64,000 nucleotides of DNA from Phycisphaeraceae bacterium (lineage in GTDB: Bacteria > Planctomycetota > Phycisphaerae > Phycisphaerales > SM1A02), in assembly GCA_019636755.1 (NCBI GenBank), contig JAHBWZ010000002.1, positions 186,001 to 250,000 on the forward strand, written 5' to 3'. How positions within the stretch are numbered: the first letter of the stretch is position 1; each line of letters opens with the position of its first letter. The notes below the pieces were generated by a model. It was not told the origin of the DNA, made no database searches, and was given only the letters and a program-made list of their open reading frames with translations. This document shows, in pieces, positions 38,101 through 46,429 of the stretch. A program made the position numbers and the translations under genes.

Positions 38101-39314
38101 TGGTGGAGTGGCTCGGCGCCAACTTCAGCGGTTCGCTCCGGATCTCCGACATCCAGGGCCTTGGACGCCGGGAGATCTTCGAGCGCGCCGAGGCCGTGGC
38201 CGCGGACCACATCGACCGCGCCGACCTGGCACCGATCGACCAGTACCTCGTGCCGGAGTACTCGGAGCGCGAACTCGCCTCGTGGGTGCGGAACCGGTTC
38301 GGGGTCGAGATCCCGGCCGCGGAGTTCGTGGATCTCGAGGACTCATCGATCGCCTTCGAGAAGGTGATGGACAAGGCCCGCGAGGTCTACGCCCGTCGCG
38401 AGATCGTGTACCCGATCGAGTTCGCCATGGACATGACCGTCGCGGGCATGCAGCAGGACCCGCGACAGGCGCTGGAGATGTTCTGCAACTGGGTCCGCAC
38501 CCGGTTCGAGCTTGCATGGACCCCGGAGGCGCTTCCCTCGCCGAACCCGCAGGCGCTGTACGAACTGCTCGTCGAGGAGCGGAAGCGGTGGGACGATGCG
38601 CGCATCGCGGATCGCGCTCGCCGGGCGGTCGAGGCCGGCGGACGGGACCTCGCCTCGATCGAGCCCTGGCTGGCCGAGCACTGGGCGACCCGCCTGACCG
38701 AGGACGAGACCGAGGCCTTCGCCCGCGACCCGGTGGGGACGCTCGATCGCAAGATCCGGATGATGCTCCGCGCCGAACTCACCCAGTTCGAGCGGTGGGT
38801 CCTGCTCCAGATCGTGGACCAGGCGTGGAAGGATCATCTCTACGCCATGGACCAGCTCCGCGAGTCCATCGGCTTCCGGTCCTTCAGTCAGCGCGACCCC
38901 AGAATCGAGTTCAAGCGCGAAGGCGCGCGGCTTTTCGACGAGATGCAGGAATCGATCCGGACGAAAGTGACGGACCTCGTCCTCAAGGCGAAACTGGCGC
39001 CACAGGTTGCTCAGCGACCACAGGCGGCGCCGGCCGGCGCCGACGCCTCGGCCGACGCCGCAGCCGGCCAGGGTGCGGCCGGAGCACCGGGCCCGCGCCA
39101 GGTCGCGCCGGCCCAGCCGTCTATCGCCGCGGCGGCGGCCGCCGCCGCGGGGACCGCGTCACAGCGACGGGACCTCGAGGCCGCCGAGCGGGCAGGCGTA
39201 CCCGCCGGAGCCCGCCCCGCCCGCCAGCCCGCCCGCGCGGTCGTCACCGTCGGGCGCAACGAGCCCTGCCCATGCGGATCGGGGCTCAAGTACAAGAAGT
39301 GCTGCGGCAAGTAA
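35193..39314 (+). CDS. secA: Preprotein translocase ATPase SecA (long form)
   Basis: 1373 residues; GAAGGAAG precedes ATG 35193. Motor motifs: Walker [21 protein letters not shown] near residue 185, [11 protein letters not shown], Walker B and adjacent [20 protein letters not shown] near 290, [47 protein letters not shown], and [20 protein letters not shown]. A Pro/Ala-rich linker and the zinc-binding SEC-C tail [18 protein letters not shown] close the protein. It is about 450 residues longer than E. coli SecA (901). The extra length includes a helical insert near residues 340-400 and an expanded wing/scaffold region, as expected for planctomycete SecA. Confidence 0.97.
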   Translation: [1373 protein letters not shown]

Positions 39315-39321
39315 CGCAGTC

Positions 39322-39385
39322 GGCACGCCCTCCCGGCCCGCCGCACGCGGTGACCCCGCCGGCGGGACGGGAGGGCCCCTGTGCC
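39322..39385 (+). terminator. Large hairpin after secA
   Basis: Nested stems 8 bp after the secA stop: GGCAC 39322-39326 with GTGCC 39381-39385, GCCCTCCCG 39327-39335 with CGGGAGGGC 39368-39376, and CCCGCC 39337-39342 with GGCGGG 39361-39366. That is twenty base pairs, mostly G-C. It has no U tract, so this is a probable rather than certain terminator. Confidence 0.5.
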
Positions 39386-39430
39386 GGCGCGCATGCACCG
39401 CGGTTCATAAACATGCGCAACTACTGGCAC

Positions 39431-39449
39431 TGACGCACTTTGTGCGTCA
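39431..39449 (+). terminator. Second hairpin after secA
   Basis: A perfect 8-bp stem with a TTT loop (TGACGCAC/GTGCGTCA). It lies about 45 bp beyond the first hairpin and could be a back-up terminator or an operator-like palindrome for the next gene. Confidence 0.4.
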
Positions 39450-39488
39450 CTCTCCACGCGGCGCCCCGGCGCACCAGGTCCCGCACCC

Positions 39489-39818
39489 GTGGCTGAGAGA
39501 CGTGTCATACTCGCGCTGTTCGCGGCGATCGCGGCCGGCTGCACTGGTCCGCAGCCGGTGGCGCCGCCGTCATCGGCACGCACCACGGACGCAAGGGCCC
39601 TGATTACCGGCGCCGTCGATCACCCGGAACGCGGCCCTGAGCAGTCCCGGCGCGATGCCGACCTCGGCCTGCGCAACCGTGATTCAGCAACGCCAGACGC
39701 CCTCGCCCGCGTGTATCGACGTTCCTGGGATCACCATCACACCGTGAACGGCCGCGTGCGTGAGTACTCCAGGACCGAGATCCGCGTCACCGAGCGCACC
39801 GCTCGCCCTCGCCACTGA
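39489..39818 (+). CDS. Small lipoprotein
   Basis: 109 residues from GTG 39489. The N terminus MAERRVILALFAAIAAGC is a short, clean lipoprotein signal with the lipobox Cys at residue 18. The rest is polar (Arg/Asp/Thr-rich), with no recognised domain. No family is known to me. The compact signal favours a real gene despite the short length. Confidence 0.5.
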   Translation: MAERRVILALFAAIAAGCTGPQPVAPPSSARTTDARALITGAVDHPERGPEQSRRDADLGLRNRDSATPDALARVYRRSWDHHHTVNGRVREYSRTEIRVTERTARPRH

Positions 39819-39882
39819 GTCGCCTGTCGTACACGGGTTTGGAACGCGATATCCACTATCTGTTGTTCCGGTCCGATATTGC

Positions 39883-39911
39883 TTGACGGTCGCGCGCCGC
39901 GGCACCATACT
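39883..39911 (+). promoter_or_regulatory. Sigma70-type promoter upstream of the HU gene
   Basis: TTGACG (39883-39888), a 17-bp spacer and CATACT (39906-39911). A start near 39918 would give a leader of about 207 nt before the HU ATG at 40125. The interval 39819-40124 holds no other gene that I can support. Confidence 0.45.
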
Positions 39912-40124
39912 CCGCGCTGGGTTGTCAGCCCGACATCCGGATGCACCTTGCGGCGCCTGTGCCCGCGCGACCCGGCGAACATCGACCGGTTCATCGGTCG
40001 GGCACTGAGCGTCGGACATCTGCACCGGAGGCCTCGGGCCGGGAATGGATCGTCGTGGTCTGGGTGGCCAGGCGATCGGTGGTTGGATGGTCTCGGTCTG
40101 CCTTGGCAGTGGGGATGGCCGCGC

Positions 40125-40526
40125 ATGGCGACAACGACAAAGAAGGACCTGATCGATCGGATCACCGCTGAGACGGGCGAGAAACGGCTCGCGGTCCGGC
40201 GGATCGTCCAGGCGTTTCTGAACAGCGTGATCGATGAACTCCGAGCCGGAAACCGACTGGAGTTCCGCGACTTCGGCGTCTTCGAGCCGCGCGAGCGCGC
40301 GCCGCGGATCGCGCAGAATCCGAAGACGCTCGAGCAGGTGCCGGTCCCGGCGCGTCGCACGATCAAGTTCAAGGCCGGGCGGCTCATGAAGCTCGCGATG
40401 GACAGCGACGCCGATGACGATGTCGTCTTCCGCCTGACGGACGACGAGTCCCAGGACGAGCACGCTGTCGGCGCGAAGCACCCCGATCGCGCAACTCCTG
40501 CGCCCCATCGAAAGCGCCGCGGCTGA
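40125..40526 (+). CDS. HU/IHF family DNA-binding protein with extended tail
   Basis: 133 residues. The HU fold covers residues 1-90: MATTTKKDLIDRITAETGEK, QAFLNSVIDELRAGNRLEFR, DFGVFEPRERAPRIAQNP (the DNA-contacting arm with its RIAQNP turn) and PVPARRTIKFKAGRLMK. An extra 40-residue tail is acidic first (SDADDDVVFRLTDDESQDE), then basic and Pro-rich (HRKRRG). It is a nucleoid-associated protein. Start 40125 is set by conservation; the long upstream open frame is not coding. Confidence 0.92.
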   Translation: MATTTKKDLIDRITAETGEKRLAVRRIVQAFLNSVIDELRAGNRLEFRDFGVFEPRERAPRIAQNPKTLEQVPVPARRTIKFKAGRLMKLAMDSDADDDVVFRLTDDESQDEHAVGAKHPDRATPAPHRKRRG

Positions 40527-40710
40527 CCGGACACCACGGCGCCGGTCCGGAGCGGGTGCGGGGGCCTGTCCGCGTCCGCCGGTCGTCCCGGCCCATCTCC
40601 CTGCCGACACGAGCCCCCTCACCTGCGTGTGTGGATGACCTGACATGCGCCGTGCGGTGCCCGCGCGGCATCGCCCGACCTGTCAGAATGGGCGCAGGAG
40701 GTGAAGACCG

Positions 40711-42348
40711 ATGCCTGACCAGACCACCCTCGCCGGATCCGCCGGGCGCGCGTCGACCGACGCCGGATCCGCGCCTCGATCGAAGGCCGCGCGCGGTCGG
40801 GACTGGCAGCAGGTCGCGAAGCTCCTGAACGAACTGCCGCCGCACGCGATCGAGGCGGAGATGAGCCTGCTCGGCTCCGTCTTCCTTGAACCGCAGGTGC
40901 TCGGCGACATCCTCCTGGTCCTGCGCTCCGGGGACGACTTCTTCGATCCGGCCAACGGACGGATCTTCGATGTCATGGTGGAGTTGTACGACCGTCACAG
41001 TTCGCTGGACATCGTTCAGCTCAACCAGGTCCTTCACGATCGCGACATCCTCAACGCGGTCGGCGGCCTCGAGTACCTCATCGAACTCGCCCAGTCCGTC
41101 CCGAGCGCGGCGAACGCCACGCACTACGCGCGGCTCGTCCGGGAGAAGTCCTCCATCCGCTCGCTCATCAACGCGGCGGGGGAGATCCTGCACGAGGCGT
41201 ACACCAGCGCCGACGAGCCCCGGGAAATCCTTGAGAGCGCCGAGCGGCGGATCTACCAGATCGCGCAGCAGACCGAGCAGACCCACGCGGTCCCGATGGA
41301 CCAGCTCGTCCTGGAGGTGCTGCAGCTCATCGAGGAGAACGACGGCCGGCTCGTCACCGGCGTGCCGTCGGGATACGCGGATCTCGACGAGATGACGCAG
41401 GGGCTCCAGCCGGGTGAGATGATCATCCTCGCCGCGCGTCCGTCGATGGGGAAGACGGCGCTCGCGCTCAACCTGACCGAGCAGATCGCCACCGCCGGCC
41501 ATCCGGTCGCGGTGTTCAGCCTGGAGATGAGCAGGCAGCAGCTCGTCCAGAGACTCATCTCGGCGCGCTCCGGCGTGGACTCACAGCGGATCCGGCGGGC
41601 GGTCCTGGGCCGCGAGGAATGGGAGCGGCTGCGCCGCGCGTGCAGTGAACTTCACGACAGCCCGATCTTCATCGACGACACCCCCGGCCTTTCGATGATG
41701 CAGATGCGCGCCAAGGCGCGCCGGCTGCGCTCCCGCCATGACATCAAGGCGATCATCATCGACTATCTCCAGCTCATGACCTCCGGCCGGCGGGCCGAGT
41801 CCCGACAGGTGGAGATCAGCGAGATCAGCCGCAGCGTCAAGGCCATGGCGCGTGAACTGGAGGTCCCGGTCATCTGTCTCAGCCAGCTCAATCGCGCCGC
41901 TGAACAGCGCGAGGGCCATCGGCCGCGCATGAGCGATCTGCGCGAGTCCGGATCGATCGAGCAGGATGCGGACGTCGTCCTGATGCTGCATCGCGAGGAG
42001 TACTACCACCAGGCCGATCCCACGTGGCGCGAGCACAATCCGGACAAGGCAGGGCTCGCGGAACTCATCATCGCGAAGCAGCGGAACGGACCGACGGGCA
42101 CAGTGCGACTGACCTGGGTCTCGGAGATCACACGGTTCCGGGACTGGACCGGCATGACCGAGCCGGACGGGTGGGCGGGGCGACATCACGCCGATCCGCC
42201 CCGCGAGGCGCCGCCCCGGGACGACCGGACCACGGCGCCGCGGAGCGCGTTCCACGCGCGCCCGGACACCGGGCCGGTCGCCAACTTCCGCGACGGCAGC
42301 GGCCCGATCGACGCGGGACCGGATGCCGACGACGAACCTCCGTTCTGA
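40711..42348 (+). CDS. dnaB: Replicative DNA helicase DnaB
   Basis: 545 residues with a GGAGGTGAAG ribosome site. The N-terminal primase-interacting domain (ELPPHAIEAEMSLLGSVFLE) is followed by the RecA-like motor: Walker A ILAARPSMGKTALALNL, VFSLEMSRQQLVQRLI, Walker B AIIIDYLQLMTSG, ISRSVKAMARELEVPVICLS, QLNRAAEQREGHRPRMSDLR and ESGSIEQDADVVLMLHREEY, plus IAKQRNGPTGTVRLTW. It is slightly longer than E. coli DnaB owing to N-terminal and C-terminal tails. No intein is present. Confidence 0.97.
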   Translation: MPDQTTLAGSAGRASTDAGSAPRSKAARGRDWQQVAKLLNELPPHAIEAEMSLLGSVFLEPQVLGDILLVLRSGDDFFDPANGRIFDVMVELYDRHSSLDIVQLNQVLHDRDILNAVGGLEYLIELAQSVPSAANATHYARLVREKSSIRSLINAAGEILHEAYTSADEPREILESAERRIYQIAQQTEQTHAVPMDQLVLEVLQLIEENDGRLVTGVPSGYADLDEMTQGLQPGEMIILAARPSMGKTALALNLTEQIATAGHPVAVFSLEMSRQQLVQRLISARSGVDSQRIRRAVLGREEWERLRRACSELHDSPIFIDDTPGLSMMQMRAKARRLRSRHDIKAIIIDYLQLMTSGRRAESRQVEISEISRSVKAMARELEVPVICLSQLNRAAEQREGHRPRMSDLRESGSIEQDADVVLMLHREEYYHQADPTWREHNPDKAGLAELIIAKQRNGPTGTVRLTWVSEITRFRDWTGMTEPDGWAGRHHADPPREAPPRDDRTTAPRSAFHARPDTGPVANFRDGSGPIDAGPDADDEPPF

Positions 42349-42372
42349 CCGCCGCACGGAGCATCCCCGGAC

Positions 42373-43569
42373 ATGTCGTCATTCGACACGGTCATCATCG
42401 GCGGCGGCGTGATGGGACTCTGGACGGCACTGGCATGCGCCCGACGGGACGAACGCGTGCTGCTCGTGGAGCGACGCAAGGTCGGCGCCGGTTCCTCCGG
42501 TCGCTCCGGCGCCATTCTCCGCCAGCACTATTCGCACCCGGTGATGATCGCCATGGCGCGTTACGGTCTGCAGCGATACGCGGACTTCTCGCAGGAAACC
42601 GGCCACGACATCGGTTTCCGCCGGACCGGCATGCTGCTGATCTGTTCGCGCGATGACGCGGAGATGCTGGAGCAGAACATCGCGCGCCAGCGCGCCTGCG
42701 GCGTCGATGCGCACCTGCTCTCCGCGGACGAGGCCCGGGCCCGTTTCCCGGGGCTGACGCTCGGTGATGACATCGTGTGCGGATGGGAGCCGGAGGCCGG
42801 ATTCGTGGACCCGGTCCGGACCGTGCGCGCCCTGGCGGCGTGCGCCCGCGGTGCAGGCGCGACGGTGCGCGAGGGCGTCTCTGCAACGTCGATTCACCGC
42901 ACGGAGAGCGGACGGGTGGACGGCGTCGTTCTCGATGATCTGGCGCGCGTCAACTGCGAGCGCGTGATCCTGGCCACCGGGCCCTGGACCCGCGCGTTCA
43001 CGGACCGCCTCGGAATCGACCTCGCGCTGACCATCCGGCGACCGGAGCAGGCGTTCTTCGCCACCCCGGAATCATCGACCGATACCCAGATCATCGTGGG
43101 TGATCTTCCGCTGGGCCTGTACTGGAAGCCGGAACCCAACGGATGGCTCCGGGTCGGGCGACTCTCCTACGACGATGATGACATCATCGAGAATCCGGAC
43201 CGCTTCGATGAGGGAGTCAGCGGACCGTTCGTCGCGCTCTGTCATGACGGGCTGGCCACGCGCGTGCCCCTGTGCCGGGACGCCATGTCCTGGGGCGGGT
43301 GCGCCGCGCTGTACACCTGCACACCGGACGGTCAGGCGCTCATCGGACCCATGCCGGCGCCGTCCGGGACCGGGGTCATTCCCGGGCTCTTCATCGCCAC
43401 CGGTTTCTCCGGCCATGGCTTCAAACTGGGTCCCGCGGTCGGCGAGGGGCTGTCTGCGATCATCCGCGGGCTGGAACCGTCGACGTTTCCGTCCACGTTC
43501 CTCGCGCCGGACCGCTTCCGCGCCGGTCGGAGGATCGAGTCCGCGTACGCCTATCGGATTCTCGGGTGA
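42373..43569 (+). CDS. FAD-dependent oxidoreductase (DAO/sarcosine-oxidase-like)
   Basis: 398 residues. An N-terminal Rossmann FAD motif (TVIIGGGVMGLWTALACARR), VGAGSSGRSGAILRQHYSHP and a C-terminal IPGLFIATGFSGHGFKLGPA place it with the D-amino-acid oxidase / sarcosine oxidase beta / glycine oxidase group. It probably oxidises a secondary or N-methyl amino acid; the substrate is unknown. It lies 24 nt after dnaB. Confidence 0.88.
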   Translation: MSSFDTVIIGGGVMGLWTALACARRDERVLLVERRKVGAGSSGRSGAILRQHYSHPVMIAMARYGLQRYADFSQETGHDIGFRRTGMLLICSRDDAEMLEQNIARQRACGVDAHLLSADEARARFPGLTLGDDIVCGWEPEAGFVDPVRTVRALAACARGAGATVREGVSATSIHRTESGRVDGVVLDDLARVNCERVILATGPWTRAFTDRLGIDLALTIRRPEQAFFATPESSTDTQIIVGDLPLGLYWKPEPNGWLRVGRLSYDDDDIIENPDRFDEGVSGPFVALCHDGLATRVPLCRDAMSWGGCAALYTCTPDGQALIGPMPAPSGTGVIPGLFIATGFSGHGFKLGPAVGEGLSAIIRGLEPSTFPSTFLAPDRFRAGRRIESAYAYRILG

Positions 43570-43570
43570 A

Positions 43571-43606
43571 CCGGCGGCCTGGTCGCGTCGAAGGCACGAC
43601 CGCCGG
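43571..43606. terminator. Possible bidirectional hairpin between convergent genes
   Basis: CCGGC 43571-43575 pairs with GCCGG 43602-43606, and GGTCG 43581-43585 with CGACC 43597-43601, with a 5-nt bulge. It lies exactly between the convergent oxidoreductase and exchanger genes. Confidence 0.3.
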
Positions 43607-43611
43607 ACGCG

Positions 43612-44631
43612 TCAGGGCGTCCCGCCACTCCCGGCGATGCGCCAGGTCATCGCGACTGCGTACGCCAGGAGAAGCAACGCGCCAGCCGGCCGGCCCATGC
43701 GCCCGACACGGAACACCGTGATGGCGAGCAGTGAAAGCGTCAGCACGACCATGACAGCCAGGTCGAAGACGCCACCCTGCGGTACCGGAACCGGCGCGAT
43801 GAGCGTGGTGACGCCGAGCACGAGCAGCAGGTTGAAGACGTTGGAGCCGATCACGTTTCCGATCGCCAGGTCGGACTGGCCCCGCCTGGCCGCGATTGCG
43901 GACGTCACGATCTCCGGCAGGCTGGTCGAGACCGCGACGATCGTGAGCCCGATCACGCCCGTCTCCATGCCGAGCATGTCCGCCATGCCCACGGCACCGA
44001 CCTCCGTCAGCTTGGCGCCGCCCATGAGCAGCAGCAGCCCCAGGACGATGAGCAGGGCCGCACGCGGGAGGGTGGGCCGCGCATGGCCGTGCACCGCGGC
44101 GGTCGGCGAGTTCCGCGCGGCGCGGATCCAGTACACGCAGAAGCCGGCGAACACCAGGATGAAGGCGATCCCTTCCACCCGTCCCCACCCGGGCCCGTCC
44201 AGCCCGCCGCCGATGGCCGGGCTGATCCGCGAAAGCGGCGCCACGGCCACCACCACGCCGAACAGCGTCACGAGTCCGAGCAGCGGAAGCTCGACGCGCC
44301 GCACCTGGGTCGAGATCACGATCGGGCAGAGCAGCGCCGAAAGCCCGAGGACCAGGCCGATGTTTGCGATGTTCGATCCGATCACGTTGCCGAAACTCAG
44401 TTCGGCGCTTCCGGCGACCGCCGCGACGATGTTGAACGCCAGCTCCGGCGTGCTCGTCCCGAACGCGACGACAGTCAGGCCGATCACCAGCGGCGAAACG
44501 CCGAAGCGGCGCGCCAGCCGATCCGCGCCGTCCACCAGCCAGCCTCCGCCGGCAAGAAGCGTCACCACGCCAAGGAGAAAGGTCAGCGGTGCCGGCAGCG
44601 TGCCGGCGAGCCGCGCGATCGCATCGAACAT
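43612..44631 (-). CDS. Na+/Ca2+ exchanger-family (CaCA) antiporter
   Basis: 339 residues, about ten hydrophobic helices in two inverted halves. The alpha repeats are visible: VIGLTVVAFGTSTPELAFNI with GNVIGSNIANIGLVLG in the first half, and VIGLTIVAVSTSLPEIVTSA with GNVIGSNVFNLLLVLG in the second. These are the ion-binding signatures of the YrbG/CaxA type. The start at 44631 is chosen because it opens directly into the first helix region; the long open frame upstream is antisense to the sigma-factor gene. Confidence 0.92.
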   Translation of the reverse strand: MFDAIARLAGTLPAPLTFLLGVVTLLAGGGWLVDGADRLARRFGVSPLVIGLTVVAFGTSTPELAFNIVAAVAGSAELSFGNVIGSNIANIGLVLGLSALLCPIVISTQVRRVELPLLGLVTLFGVVVAVAPLSRISPAIGGGLDGPGWGRVEGIAFILVFAGFCVYWIRAARNSPTAAVHGHARPTLPRAALLIVLGLLLLMGGAKLTEVGAVGMADMLGMETGVIGLTIVAVSTSLPEIVTSAIAARRGQSDLAIGNVIGSNVFNLLLVLGVTTLIAPVPVPQGGVFDLAVMVVLTLSLLAITVFRVGRMGRPAGALLLLAYAVAMTWRIAGSGGTP

Positions 44632-44742
44632 GCCCGCGATGGTACTGCAGAGTCCGGCACGCGGTCCCGCACCGCGCCGCGCAACGACCACGCGCCGGCC
44701 GTGACGCCGTGCGTGGTCGCGCCGGCCGGTACACTCCCGCCC

Positions 44743-45531
44743 GTGAACGACCCGGGCCGGTCCTCCGATCCTCAGCCGCCGGCGATCGAGACACTTCTCG
44801 TCCGGGCGGCGGAGGGCGACCAGGCCGCATGGGCGGAGATCATCCGGTCCTACGCCCATCGCGTCTTCGCCCTCCTGCATGCCCAGTGCCGGGATGCGGA
44901 CCTCGCAGAGGAGATCGCACAGTCGACGTTCTGCACGGTCGCGCACAAGATCGGCGCCTATACGGAGCAGGGCCGGTTCGAGCAATGGCTGTTCCGCATC
45001 GCCATGAACCGGCTTCGCGACGAGATGCGTCGCCGCAAGCGGCAGGCGGTGGCGATGGAGGAGGAGACGCTGGTCGGACTCGCGACGCCGCGCCCCGCCG
45101 CCGGCGGTCCGGCGCTGGATCCGGAGGATCTGGCCCGACTCGAACGGGCCCTCACGCGCCTCAATGAGAACGATCGCGAAGTCGTGCACCTGCGCCACAT
45201 CTGTGGACTCTCGTTCAAGCAGATCGCGCTGGTACTTGATGAGCCGCTCGGGACGGTTCTCGCCCGCCAGCATCGCGCCATGCGCAAGCTGCATGACCTG
45301 ATCGAAGCCGACCGCGCGACGGCGGGTGGACCCGGCGATGCCGCCGCGCAGGGTCCGGCCTCCGGCGATGCACCCGGGACCGCGACCGGCGGGACGCAGG
45401 AAGGCCGGCGACGGCGGGGGCGCGGCACGGCGGATCCGTCGCGCATCGATGACGTCCGCCCGGATGCGGCGATCGGGAGTCCGCGGGACGGGCGTGGATC
45501 GCCGGCGGGCGGCGCGGAGGATCGCCCGTGA
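44743..45531 (+). CDS. ECF-type RNA polymerase sigma factor
   Basis: 262 residues from GTG 44743. Region 2 reads VFALLHAQCRDADLAEEIAQ then STFCTVAHKIGAYTEQGRFE followed by QWLFRIAMNRLRDEMRRRKR; region 4 reads LNENDREVVHLRHICGLSFK then QIALVLDEPLGTVLARQHRA. A disordered Gly/Ala/Arg-rich tail of about 80 residues follows. It is the first gene of a three-gene set with a single-pass membrane protein (anti-sigma candidate) and an exported-type protein, typical of planctomycete ECF loci. Confidence 0.88.
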   Translation: MNDPGRSSDPQPPAIETLLVRAAEGDQAAWAEIIRSYAHRVFALLHAQCRDADLAEEIAQSTFCTVAHKIGAYTEQGRFEQWLFRIAMNRLRDEMRRRKRQAVAMEEETLVGLATPRPAAGGPALDPEDLARLERALTRLNENDREVVHLRHICGLSFKQIALVLDEPLGTVLARQHRAMRKLHDLIEADRATAGGPGDAAAQGPASGDAPGTATGGTQEGRRRRGRGTADPSRIDDVRPDAAIGSPRDGRGSPAGGAEDRP

Positions 45532-45748
45532 CCCGTGCTGCCGGTTCCAGATCCCGCGAGCCCGGGCCGCCAGCCGGGCGAGCCACCGGACGCGATGCCG
45601 CGCCGCCGGTCCCCGGTCCCCTGTCGCCCCGCGCCCGGACCGGACGCAGTCTCAGACTGGCTGCAATCCCGTCGCCCGGTACACCGTTTCCATCCCAGTC
45701 AGGCGCCTCCGGCCTGGGCTTCCCGCGCATCGCGATCTCAGGCGCATC

Positions 45749-46429
45749 ATGACCCGCTCCCAGAACACTCCCGGTGACTCCTCGGGCTTCGACCCCCGCT
45801 TTCCGGACGTGACGTCGGCGGCGTACTCCGACCCGCCCGAGGAGGCGCTGAAACCGGAACACCTGCCGCCCGGAACGTCGTCGCACGATCTCGCGCTGGA
45901 CGCCGCGCTCACCGAGTGGGCCGCGATCCGGCGGGCCGAACGCCGGCCGGGGCTGGAGTCGCGGATTCTCCAGGCGTCCGCCGGCTCGCTGCCGGCGCCG
46001 CTCACGTCGCCGATTCCGTTCACGCGGGCGGTCACGGTCGAAGCGGGGGAGCGCCGATCTGCATCGCCGGACGATCCGCGAAGGCGGCGGGCCGGGCACG
46101 GCTGGGCGCTTCGCGCGGCATCGGTCGCCGCGGTCCTGACGCTCGCCGCCGTGGCGTGGTGGAGCGCCTGGCAGGCCAGGACGCCCGCGTCACCGGACTC
46201 GGAGCGCCGCGTCGCGGTCGAGCCGCCGGTGCGCTCCGGCACACCGTCGCCCACGATCACGCTGGCAACCGACGTCTGCTGGCACGCGGCGGACGAAGCC
46301 CGTCGACTCATCAGCGAGATCGCCTACATCGTCGAGTCCGACCGCATCCGTTCTCCGCAGGACATCGACGACGAACTGACAAGCCTCTTCCCTGAGCTTC
46401 GCCCGACTCCGTCGCGCGTGTCCGAGTGA
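45749..46429 (+). CDS. Single-pass membrane protein, candidate anti-sigma factor
   Basis: 226 residues. The N-terminal ~120 residues are cytoplasmic in character (GTSSHDLALDAALTEWAAIR), followed by one transmembrane segment (WALRAASVAAVLTLAAVAWW near residue 130) and a periplasmic C-terminal part. The position directly after the ECF sigma gene and the topology suggest an anti-sigma factor, but no zinc-binding HxxxCxxC motif is present. It overlaps the next gene by 4 nt (ATGA). Confidence 0.7.
   Translation: MTRSQNTPGDSSGFDPRFPDVTSAAYSDPPEEALKPEHLPPGTSSHDLALDAALTEWAAIRRAERRPGLESRILQASAGSLPAPLTSPIPFTRAVTVEAGERRSASPDDPRRRRAGHGWALRAASVAAVLTLAAVAWWSAWQARTPASPDSERRVAVEPPVRSGTPSPTITLATDVCWHAADEARRLISEIAYIVESDRIRSPQDIDDELTSLFPELRPTPSRVSE

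Noticed and set aside
35661-38210. A long minus-strand open frame of about 850 codons opposite secA
   Set aside because: It is antisense to the clearly coding SecA motor and shows the Leu/Asp/Val/His-rich composition typical of the shadow of GC-rich genes, with no domain motif.
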